In this document: one piece after another, positions 55,581 through 64,000 of the stretch
Numbering within the stretch: the first letter of the stretch is position 1
Layout of the letters: each line of letters starts with the position of its first letter
Source of the DNA: Rhynchopus sp. YZ270_cl-10
Lineage: Eukaryota > Euglenozoa > Diplonemea > Diplonemida > Diplonemidae
Reading direction: 5' to 3'
Length of the DNA: 64,000 bases
NCBI GenBank assembly: GCA_964035575.1
Contig: OZ037913.1
Span: 682,001 to 746,000, forward strand
The notes under the pieces: generated by a model
What the model was told of the DNA's origin: nothing
Seen by the model: the letters and a program-made list of their open reading frames with translations, nothing else
Databases searched by the model: none
Translations under genes and position numbers: made by a program

Positions 55581-55939
55581 GAGGGAGGAGGAGGTGGGAG
55601 GTGTGCCGTTCGAGAGTCCTAGCCTGTTGGAGGGTGTTGAGCTGAAAAATGGAGTGATTTGTTTTTATTTGCATGACTGAAATGCGTTTTAGCACGTTTC
55701 ACAAAAAAAAAAAAAGTTTGGGTACATTTAGTGTACCTTTTTATACCATTCTATTCAGAATATAACGTATATGAAATAACGTTTCAATTACCCACCTTTT
55801 TTTTTGAGAATGGACAGATTGTCTCAAGTTTGATACTATTTTATTTGATCGCATTTTGTGGGAAACAAAAATGGAGGGAACTGGCGGCTGTGGAAATATT
55901 TCTATCCCCCCACAGATCTGCTTCCAACTACTGTCCTGC
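55581..55939 (+). other. AT-rich intergenic, no gene seen
   Basis: A/T-rich sequence between the repeat relic and the second hAT MITE. It ends in TGTCCTGC, the MITE's target-site duplication. Confidence 0.5.
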
Positions 55940-56813
55940 CAGTGGTCGCGCTAATTATGGGAAAAAATGGGGAAAAAATGGATTTCGGGAACGGAAAAAC
56001 GTTCCTTGAAAAGGTTAGCTGGGGAGGCCCGGAAACCCCGTTTTGTGGCATTTCCGGGCCAATCCCGGCTTGTGGTGGGGTATATACGGAAAAATGGACA
56101 AAATTTTAGTGACTTAAATTTTCGCAAAATATGAACCCATACTCGTAAACAAGGGTCATTTTCAGGAAAATTCGGAAAATTCCGAGATTTGGAAGCAATT
56201 TTTCTCCTGAAAATCAGTGGGTTTTCAGCCCCAAAACATACCGCGATTGGAATTTCCGGAATCCGTCCGCGCTGTGGTGGGGTCACTTTGCCGAAATGGC
56301 CAATTTTTTGGTTTTGGTCAAAATCCATGTGGGTAAAGAGGGCCAATGTAAATCCCACAACCAGATTTTCTCTCCCTGATCCTGACGTCTTGCAACATGA
56401 AAATGCGCGAAAACACCGGCATTTGCATTTCCGGAATTCGTCCGTTCTGTGGTGGGGTCAATTTGCCGAAATGGACAAGTTCTTGGTTTTGGTCAAAACC
56501 CGTCAGTGTAAGGTAAAGGGGGCAAGTGTTTGCCTGTAGAAACTGGAAGGGAACAGGCAGCGCCGCAGGCGCACGGTAACCAACTTTTTTCTTTTTTTCC
56601 TTTTCTTTTTTCTCCTCTTTCTTTTGACTTTCCGAGCCAATTGCGTTCCACGGCGGGGTCACATGTATATGCAAGTCCACTATGTGGTGGTCTTACTCAA
56701 CAATATTAGAACTTCTGGTTTCTTAATGAAATCCCCGTACTGCAAAAAAAAAACGTTCCTACCAAAACCCCCAAAAATCCCGGGATGAGGGATGGACTTT
56801 AGCGCCAGCTCTG
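55940..56813 (+). mobile_element. 874-bp hAT-type MITE, copy 2
   Basis: Same length and, as far as I can read, same sequence as 33353-34226. The flanking 8-bp duplications differ from copy 1's and match in 7 of 8 positions (TGTCCTGC at 55932-55939 and TGTCCTGG at 56814-56821). Identity between copies with different TSDs means independent, very recent insertions, probably mobilised by an active hAT transposase elsewhere in the genome. Confidence 0.9.
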
Positions 56814-57040
56814 TGTCCTGGGGAGTTGTTTTTTTTTTCCATTTTGAGTTTCACAACCCCCCCTCCACCCTCCCGCTCTTGGACGACCGGATTTTTATCC
56901 AACAAAAAGACATCATTTTTACCTATTTTTTTCTTCTTCTTTTTACTCACCTTATGTCTTCATCTCTACTCCAGCACCATTTTTTTTTGATTAAATTGAT
57001 GTGCTGGGTGTCTTGACCCTCTTTCTTCCCTTATTCTCTA

Positions 57041-57385
57041 ATGTGGGAGCCAAGTGAGAAAGATTTATTTCCGAGGGCAGTTTTGAAGCGTAAAAAGTGT
57101 TATGCACCGGTAGGGCTGACCGATGTATTGATTGACGCTGTGTGTGGCATGCCCGATACAAACCAGTTTGTGACAGCCAAGATGGTGCCCGACTGCTCCA
57201 AGCTCCAACCCTCCAGCACCGTCACCCTTGCAGAGTGTTACCCTGTGGGATCCGACCCCGATGCTGCGCTCTCGGCTCTCCCTGAGGACGACTGTCGATA
57301 CTTCTTTTGCGAAAGCGGGCGCTCCCTCTTTATCTGGCAGCCAGAGTCAGCACACATCAAGACGACTGTATGCATTTTGATCTGA
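57041..57385 (+). CDS. Unrecognised protein, 114 residues as read
   Basis: A small GC-rich frame starting MWEPSEKDLFPRAVLKRKK. I cannot place it. It has four Cys residues, a TDVLIDAVCGMPD segment and an FFCESGRSLFIWQPESAH stretch that looks folded. A GTATGC at 57368 after ACG ACT matches the local donor consensus, so the true C terminus may differ: acceptors at about 57460 or 57473 would add nothing or about 19 residues. A pyrimidine tract precedes the ATG, but the closest CAG is 66 nt upstream. Confidence 0.5.
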   Translation: MWEPSEKDLFPRAVLKRKKCYAPVGLTDVLIDAVCGMPDTNQFVTAKMVPDCSKLQPSSTVTLAECYPVGSDPDAALSALPEDDCRYFFCESGRSLFIWQPESAHIKTTVCILI

Positions 57386-57929
57386 GAAAGAAAGAGGGAG
57401 GGAGGGGAGGTAAGAGAGGTGAGGAGTATATCGTATCTCACCTTTCTGTGGAATAAGGCAGTGAGTTCGGCCAGTTGGTGAGGGTCATCCCCTCATTTTT
57501 TTTATTGAAGTGCCTGCGTCCCAGAGGCGTTTAAGCATATCAACGTTTTATGAAATAATTTGTTGTACCTCTCAAACTTCCCTTCTTTTGTTTATTCTGT
57601 AAAGACCTTTTAATCCCCACAATAAAACAGTCGGTTTACAATCGGTCCGTCCCAATGCTTCTCAGCATGTTCACTACGGTGGTAACGACACGCACTGCAT
57701 CAGTCTTGGATGACTTCAACGAGGTCCCGCTATGAAAAAACCTTGCCCTTTTTTTGCTTAGATGTCTTTCTTTGGATTGTTTGTACCGAAAAAAAAGCTC
57801 ATTTTTTTTTTTCCCCCCAACCAACCCCTCTACCCCTCAAACTTCCACTCATCAGGGAGCCCCCCCAGGCGGTCTCAGCCCCACTCTTTCCCTTTTCCCC
57901 ATTCCTCTTGAAGGGGCATACACAGCACC
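57386..57929 (+). other. Intergenic, no gene seen
   Basis: About 540 bp. It includes the hairpin box shared with 38.1 kb (about 57510-57530) and a long C/T-rich tract from about 57810 that ends in CAG at 57923-57925, 4 nt before the next start. Confidence 0.5.
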
Positions 57930-59668
57930 ATGCCACAGCCTCTGCGCAACCCGCCGACAGCCGACGTCGAACGGATTGTGAAGCTAGTCGCAGAGCGCAA
58001 CAACCTCAAGCAGCACTGCAGAGGGCTGCAGGCATCCGTGCTGGAGCTTCAGGTATGGTCCATCTCAGACGATCTTGAGTATAGGAGATGTTAATGAGGA
58101 AATCGCGAGTCTTGCCTGTATGGGGGCTGTGAATCTGTATGTTTTCATTTCCCATTCCAATACCTCACAGGAACAGCTGCAGGAATGCCCTACCCAGCAC
58201 GACGTGTCGCAGAGGCTGGTGCATATGGAGGAGAACAACGCCTCCATGGCAGCGCAGATCAACGAGCTGCTTGGCCAGCTCGTTGCCTCTGAAGAGCAGG
58301 TCCTCGCGGGGAACGCGCGTGCAGAGGAGTACGAACGGCGCCTGGTCAGTGCAACAACGGCGCGCGACCGGCAGATCGAGGAGCTGAAGCACACAATCGC
58401 AGAGCTGCACGCACAAAACGAGGAGGTGCTGTCTTTCAACAGCAGTACCCGCGCCGCGCGGGACGTGGCCCTCAGGGATGTGACCGACGCGAAAGCTGCC
58501 CTGGAAGACCTGAAGGACACCCACAAAGAAGAATGCCTCGAGACCTCCCGCAAGCACAGCGCAGCCACACGCGAGATTGAGGCACAGCTCGCAGTCGAGG
58601 TCTCCGTGCGGCAGCAGAAGGAGGCTGAGTGCTTTGAGCTGGCAACACTCTTGGAGGAGGCACGCTCTGCCGCTGACGAGGTATGCCCCACACACCTCCG
58701 ATTCACATCCTACACCACATACCAGACGACTTTTTCCCACCCCCCGTTTTACTTTCAACCCCACAATACCACAACAGGTCTCTTCCAAACTCTCTGCGAC
58801 CTCAGCGCATTTAGAAGAAGTCATCACCACCCGCACTGCTGTGCAAACAGAGAAGGAGCGTGTCGAAAACGAGCTGCACGGTCTCCGCAGAGACGTAAAG
58901 GAACGTGATGTTGCGCTGTCCATCCTGAAGGAGGAGGTTGGCGTGTACAAGGTGGAGTGCGAGCTGCTCAGGCGTTTCAAACGCGACTGCGAAGGGCGTG
59001 AGGCGTCCGAGGCGCGCCAGCAACACCACCGTGCACCCTCTGTCGTCCCGCAGGCCTCACCCTCATTTGCCTCACCCTCCATCGCCACGCCCGCACCACG
59101 CGCACCCTCCCTCACCAGAGCACCCTCCGTCCCACTCCAAGCACCACAGCTCAGCCCACAGATACCCACCCCAGCATCGCCACCGAGAACTGTCCTGCCT
59201 GCTTCATTCCCGTCTCCACCAAACATGCATTCACCTGCTCAAGACGCGCTGTCCGAGATGGAGGAGCTAGAGAGGGAAATGAAGAAGATTGCAGATAGGT
59301 GGAAGGGGGAGGTGCCGGGGTTGATGCAGCCTGCAGAAAGAGCGGTGCCGCCTCCTGCTGTGCGTGGTGCGTCACCTACCTTGACACAGATGCCACGCTT
59401 TGGGGATGCAGCGGCAGGGGTGGCAGGAGGAGGAGGAGGTGGTGGAGCAAATTTCGTAGATGCAGCCACCCCAGTGTACGACCCTGCTCTGCAAGGGGTG
59501 GCTGCAGGTAGTGTGCCGCGTGCGCAGTATGGTGGTGGTGGATCTCAGGTGGTAGAGGCCGCGAGGATTAGCCCGCCCCAGAGCACGCCTCCACCGGCAG
59601 GTGGGGGTGGTGCTGTGCAGCCCAGTACCCTCTCGTATCTGAAGCAGCGCTACCAGCAGCTTTCGTGA
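57930..59668 (+). CDS. Coiled-coil protein with Pro/Gly-rich tail
   Basis: Exons 57930-58052, 58171-58680 and 58778-59668 give 507 residues; both introns are phase 0 with GTATGG and GTATGC donors. Residues about 10-290 are a long coiled coil (Glu/Gln/Ala/Arg/Leu heptads, e.g. EEYERRLVSATTARDRQIEE), continuous across both splice joins. The rest is Pro/Ser-rich, then Gly-rich with a short conserved-looking helix (LSEMEELEREMKKIADRWKG) and a terminal LSYLKQRYQQLS. No membrane or signal segment. A cytoskeletal, centrosomal or ciliary scaffold is plausible but not shown. The first ATG, 4 nt after CAG, opens a short exon that an intron-blind call would miss. Confidence 0.8.
58053..58170 (+). other. 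Intron 1 of coiled-coil gene (118 nt)
   Basis: GTATGG...CTCACAG, phase 0; joins VLELQ to EQLQECP, continuing the heptads. Confidence 0.8.
58681..58777 (+). other. Intron 2 of coiled-coil gene (97 nt)
   Basis: GTATGC...CAACAG, phase 0; joins EARSAADE to VSSKLSATSAHLEE. Confidence 0.85.
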
Positions 59669-59920
59669 GGGGGTGGGGGTGTGTGATTGTATTGTTGGGG
59701 GAGGTGTGGGGGAGGGGGTTTTTGTTAAAATTGTCATACTCAAAATGCGTATTTTGTTGTTGTTTTTCGCTCCACGTTAGATGCTAGATTGTTAGATTGG
59801 TGTTATAATCCAGAATAAATTGATTTCATTTTCAGTCTTTTTCTTACAATGCTTCTTCTCTTACCCCCTTTAAATCCTCACACAGAACACTTTTATACTA
59901 CCTTCAAACTCTCTAATAAA
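59669..59920 (+). other. Intergenic before GST gene
   Basis: G-rich just after the stop, then AT-rich. A pyrimidine-rich stretch with CAG at 59883-59885 lies 35 nt before the GST start. Confidence 0.5.
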
Positions 59921-60598
59921 ATGCCGACCGGAATCCTTAACGCGCACGCCCTCTCGCAGCCTGCACGCTCTGTTGCGTGGTTCGCTGCCTACGCCAAGTC
60001 TGATGTTGAGGTGCGCACTGTCGAGATTGTGAAGGGCGAGCAGAAGCACCCTGACTACGTTGCGAAGTTCCCCTCTGGCCAGGTCCCTACGTACGAGGAG
60101 GGCGACTTCTACTTGGAGGAGAGCAGTGCAATCCTGCAGTACCTTGCTGATGGGCACGCCATTGTGCCGAAGGACAAGAAGCAGCAGGCAAAGGTGCAGC
60201 AATACATTGCAGCGAACATGGCGAAGGTGCGCAAGCTCACTATGGAGCTCGTTGCACCCTGCTTCTTTGCCAAGCCAGAGGACGTTGCCGCACTGGCCAA
60301 GAAGGGTATCGAGACGGTGACCCCGGTCCTGAAGGCATACGATGCGCTTCTCGCAAAGCAGAGCTTCGTGGCAGGTGACACCCTCTCGCTTGCGGACTTC
60401 CTTTTCACCCCGGAGGTGGACCAGCTCCTTCTCGTGAAGGAGCTCATTGGTGAGGACGTGCTTGCAGCGTACCCCTCCATCCTGGCTTACCTTGAGCGTC
60501 TGAACGAAGTGGAAGGGTACACTGCGAACTTTGCGGCCGCAGTCGCATGGGTGAAGGCTGCGCCAGCGCTGAAGGCTGAGGTTGCGAAGAAGGCGTAA
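59921..60598 (+). CDS. Glutathione S-transferase-like protein
   Basis: A single exon of 225 residues. The N-terminal thioredoxin-like half shows LSQPARSVAWFAAY, then SGQVPTYEEGDFYLEESSAILQYLA, with the cis-proline (VP) and the ESSAI turn that bind glutathione. The C-terminal half is all helical with SFVAGDTLSLADFLF, the N-capping box motif of GSTs. It fits theta-like GSTs or the GST part of elongation factor 1-gamma, but no EF1G C-terminal domain follows. It would conjugate glutathione to electrophiles or act in redox protection in the cytosol. The ATG at 59921 is preferred over open sequence upstream because it follows CAG (59883-59885). Codon use is strongly GC3-biased, suggesting high expression. 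Confidence 0.9.
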   Translation: MPTGILNAHALSQPARSVAWFAAYAKSDVEVRTVEIVKGEQKHPDYVAKFPSGQVPTYEEGDFYLEESSAILQYLADGHAIVPKDKKQQAKVQQYIAANMAKVRKLTMELVAPCFFAKPEDVAALAKKGIETVTPVLKAYDALLAKQSFVAGDTLSLADFLFTPEVDQLLLVKELIGEDVLAAYPSILAYLERLNEVEGYTANFAAAVAWVKAAPALKAEVAKKA

Positions 60599-61626
60599 TT
60601 TCAACACGTTGAGAACCCTAAATGAGAGTGCTTGCAGAGTCCGATGATGTGTTTTGTCTTTCATAAATCTCTTTGTTTTATTGGACCCTGAACAACTAGC
60701 ACGCTTGAGGATCACACGAACCGTTCTATTTTCTATGGAGTGGAGTACTTTGTACAGAAACTCTATCTATTTTTGTCGATTGAGGTGGCTACCATCTTGA
60801 TCAAGAAGTGCTTGTTAGTGCACGTACACAGGAGACACATTCATCTTACAAGCATTCTTTGCAGTCTTGGCTAGGTGTAGCGCACCTGAAGGATGTTCGC
60901 CACTTGTGTTTCTTAGTTGTCTGCATTATTACCTGTTTTCTATCTCCGCTCTAACCTATACTTAACGTTTCCATCTTTGGAAAGATGATTTTTTTTTTCC
61001 ATGTGCCGTGTCCTGTTATAGCTACAAGAGGGAAGAGAAGGAAAATGTGCGCTCTATTCACCCCTCTGCAAAAAGATTCGCATACTTTGTTGTGTTTTTC
61101 TTTTAAAAAAATGCAAAATGCAAAAAAAAAAAAAAAAATGAAGTGATGCTTTGATCCCGAGAACAGAGAGTGAGATTTGTTTTATTCTCCTTGGGGAAGA
61201 AGAAATAGCGCATTTGACACTCCTCCCCCCCTTTTTCCCTCTGTAATTTTATTTTTGGTGTTCCCTTGAGATGTACTTCAACTTCTTAAATTGACGCTAA
61301 AAAATAAGGCTTTAAAAAAACACGGGTTGCCTACGATTGCAGTACGATATTTTACGATTGTTACGATCGTTTTTTTGGTACGATCGTAAAATATCGTACT
61401 ACGATCGTGAAAAAAGTTTTTTTTCTATAAGGGTAGCCTAACACAAGTGAATACCACTTATGTGAGGACTACCACCTCGTAGGCCACTACCCACCCCCTC
61501 TTTTTTGGTGTGTGTGTGTGTGTGCACGAGTCTGTTCATCTATTTGCCTTCTTTGAAAGATTTACTCTATTTATGATGTGTGCACACGAGAGGCACATTG
61601 ATTTTTCAAGTTTTTCTTTTTTTTTT
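60599..61626 (+). other. Intergenic region with inverted repeat, no gene seen
   Basis: About 1 kb. It contains CATTCATCTTACAA near 60838. A foldback at 61330-61411 pairs TACGATATTTTACGAT (61343-61358) with its exact reverse complement at 61383-61398. A GTGCAC...GAGAGGCACATT box near 61580 resembles one at 37850. It ends in ten T residues next to the following element. Confidence 0.6.
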
Positions 61627-63818
61627 GAGAAAAGTTCGATTTCGGCCTCGAAAATACCCGTGACACCGATTTGTCACGGTACTTTGTCACGGAATTTTTT
61701 TGAAAGATTCGATTTCGTGACAAAAAAAAATCGATTTCGTGACAAGCCGATTTTTTCATTGACACACAAAATTCGATTTCGTGACAAATCCATTTTTTCA
61801 TTGACAAAAAAATGTCATTGAAAAAAATGGAATTTGTCAAGGAAAAAGTCGTGACAGCCAACCCGCCAGTCACTGAAAAGTGACCAGACAGCCACTTGAC
61901 AAACACAAAAGAGGCCATTCTTGAGCTGTCTAGAAACCGAAGGGCAGAGACTGAAGACACAAGGTATGATAACTTTATGATTATGCAAGACTTAGTATAT
62001 CGCGAACACGGTCAGGCTTGCACGCCTCTGGCCAGAGGCCAGCCCCACTAAATGATATGCAGCAGACACTCATTGCAGATTTCATTTTCATTCGGTAAAA
62101 AATTAATGGGTGCGCACGTTTCTATACCTAATACCCCAACCCTCACCCATACATTCCATTACACACACCAAAACAGATCGAATCCACCAGCGCATGCGAC
62201 GGAAGCAGATTCAGATTGTGGTTTGATAAGCAGAGTTCGGTTATTATGGTGGTGGAAAGGGGGGTGGGAACACTTTGTCAGTCACTGCTATAGCCATTAA
62301 CCAGGGAGCATAGCTAGTGCAAGAAATTCGACTTTGGAAACCTTCCGGAAAGTCTGTCCTCTGCTTCCGGAGGACTAGACACAAGAAAATATTGTTTGTT
62401 CCCCCAGAAAACCAGTGCACAATTCACACTCCTTGTGGGTGGTCTTGTTGCCTTTTCGTCATAGTAATTTTGGCCCAGGCATGCTCTTGAAGCATGACAA
62501 TTTAGTGTGTATGGGGCAGGGTGTTGTTTTGTTCTGAATTCTCTTTGTTATAACATCTAAGTCAATCGCGGGTGGTGGTTTGTGTAGCGTGAGGCACTCT
62601 TTTTAACAAACTTCCTGCAGTTGCTATGCACTGTTATTTCTTCGGATTTATCATCATACAGCGTAACATAGTGGATTCGCCTGGTCGACACAACCTTTGA
62701 TAGATATGGGATAACCAACCCCCTTCGACCCCTCGTGGGTTCACTGAACAAGCCCTAGTGGTAGTTAAACGCGATTGACATTTACATTCCTAGAGATGAA
62801 AGAACAAGATAACACTTCTGTACCCGCGCATCAAAATTGTGGAAAACTTTGCACCCCAAACACCCTCAACAACGCCCGCCAAAAGGCGCCCCTTGTTGCT
62901 GGGAGTTGGTTCTCATGTTTGATACACTGCACAGCAGGCATTCCTCTGAGTCCAACGCATGTTTGGCCTGTCTGCGGCGTTGTACTTAAGGTGCACGAAG
63001 ACAGGGTCTGGTGGTAAATTTTGCGTAGTACTGCGACGTGGTACTACGTGGGTCTGGGAACCTGGTACCTGGGTACAGGATATTTGTTGTCAAAGACATC
63101 TTCCACCATGCATTGAGGAGGGTAAGACAGTGTTCGCAGTTTCTACCTGATAGCATTACACATTTAACTTCTCCACGGGGGTCTTGGGCCGTTCATTCGG
63201 TTATACCTTGACTACCGGAAGATATTCTTGAGGCCTTTTTGGTCTCTAGAATATCCGGTCTTCCCGAACGGAGGCACACTTTGTGTGTTACTACGACCTG
63301 GCAATTTCCAGCAGTAGGTTAAGTAATCTTTCTTGTAAATTGTTGGATCATTATCTCCTCAGTGCATGAATGCCCCACGTGACTGGACACTTTTGTGTTT
63401 GTCATGTGGAGCTGTGGTTGCTCTTTCACGACTTTTATCCTTGTATCCAGTGTACCCAGTACCCAGTGCCCTGTCACGACTTTTTCCGTGACAAAAAGTT
63501 TGGTTTCCTTGACAAAATCCATTTCTGTCACGACTTTTTCCGTGACAAAAAGTTCGGTTTCCTTGACAAAATCCATTTTTTCATTGACATTTTTTTGTCA
63601 CTGAATTTTTGGATTTGTCACGAAATCGAATTTTTTTTTGTCAATGAAAAAATCGGTTTGTCACGAAATCGAATTTTGTGTGTCAATGAAAAAATTGGTT
63701 TGTCACGAAATCGATTTTTTTTTGTCACGAAATCGAATCTTTCAAAAAAATTCCGTGACAAAATTCCGTGACAAATCGGTGTCACGGTAATTTTCGAGGC
63801 CGAAATCGAACTTTTCTC
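61627..63818 (+). mobile_element. 2.19-kb element with long terminal inverted repeats
   Basis: The left arm (61627 to about 61856) begins GAGAAAAGTTCGATTTCGG, and the right arm (about 63473-63818) is its reverse complement, lengthened by an internal duplication of about 60 bp. Arms are built of TTTGTCACGAAATCGA and TGTCAATGAAAAAAT subrepeats. Each end is bordered by exactly ten Ts (61617-61626 and 63819-63828), compatible with a 9-10 bp target duplication as in Mutator-like elements but uninformative because of the homopolymer. The middle has no transposase. Inside each arm lies a box also found at 45621-45700. Confidence 0.75.
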
Positions 63819-64000
63819 TTTTTTTTTTCTCTCTCAATGCTGCTCTTAAGGGAGGACGAAGCCTGTACTCCCTTCCGTAGCGCAAAAAAAAAGTGAAATA
63901 AAATACGGGGGGGCGACCAAAACATTGTAGTATACCTCTCTTATGGGTTTGGGCACTTCAGTGATTGTCGTTATAATGGAAAATAAACCTGCCCCCACTT
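63819..64000 (+). other. Right-edge sequence, nothing recognised
   Basis: About 180 bp beginning with a T tract and including CTTAAGGGAGGACGAAGCC. No gene or repeat identified. Confidence 0.4.

Noticed and set aside
60730-60775. Minus-strand AGTTTCTGTAC resembling the conserved core of euglenozoan spliced-leader RNAs
   Set aside because: Only about 11 bases match from memory, there is no convincing exon end with a GTATG donor, and no Sm site was identified.

Overview
The window looks like nuclear DNA of a flagellated protist. Genes are GC-rich and have short introns. The spaces between them are AT-rich, full of homopolymer runs and crowded with mobile DNA. All thirteen host genes I could support are on the + strand. 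Most have a pyrimidine-rich tract ending in AG (usually CAG) within about 4-100 nt of the start codon. Every intron begins GTAT, almost always GTATG. One-strand gene order, AG sites just before starts, a PEX11 gene and a tyrosine-recombinase retroelement with the VIPER-like order gag-YR-RT/RNase H together suggest an intron-bearing euglenozoan, for example a diplonemid. That lineage is an inference; no rRNA, SL RNA or other decisive marker was seen.

Layout. 1-11158: two head-to-tail copies (period about 5.8 kb) of a whole-looking YR retrotransposon. The left copy is cut by the window edge. The copies are separated and followed by arrays of 370-444 bp repeats carrying (CT)n tracts. 11290-11856: a small unrecognised gene. 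12156-26386: a giant six-exon gene for a secreted or surface, single-pass membrane protein of about 4,596 residues, with a signal peptide, a von Willebrand A domain and about 68 cysteine-rich EGF-like repeats. 26387-39341: about 13 kb with no recognisable gene. It holds a 2.36-kb TIR element (30093-32454), an 874-bp hAT-type MITE (33353-34226) and a 3.2-kb composite of interlocked TTAA-bounded inverted modules (34543-37754).

39342-44832: an unrecognised gene, PEX11 (peroxisome or glycosome division) and a ubiquitin-specific protease that appears to continue through introns. 44833-47092: repeats and a foldback MITE (46370-46918). 47093-55408: an unrecognised poly-Thr protein, an EF-hand-like/WD-repeat protein probably linked to the cilium, a protein with two Rab-like GTPase domains plus a coiled coil, and an unrecognised two-exon gene. 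55409-57040: a decayed minus-strand copy of the retroelement-flanking repeat and a second, apparently identical, 874-bp hAT MITE. 57041-60598: a small unrecognised gene, a coiled-coil protein and a glutathione S-transferase-like protein. 60599-64000: no gene seen; a 2.2-kb element with long terminal inverted repeats lies at 61627-63818.

The host genes do not form an obvious pathway. The WD-repeat, tandem-GTPase and coiled-coil proteins would fit ciliary or trafficking work, PEX11 organelle division, the USP protein turnover and the GST redox or detoxification. The giant protein is the likely cell-surface adhesin or receptor. Exon structures were deduced by eye from GTATG...AG boundaries that keep the frame and restore protein repeats or motifs.
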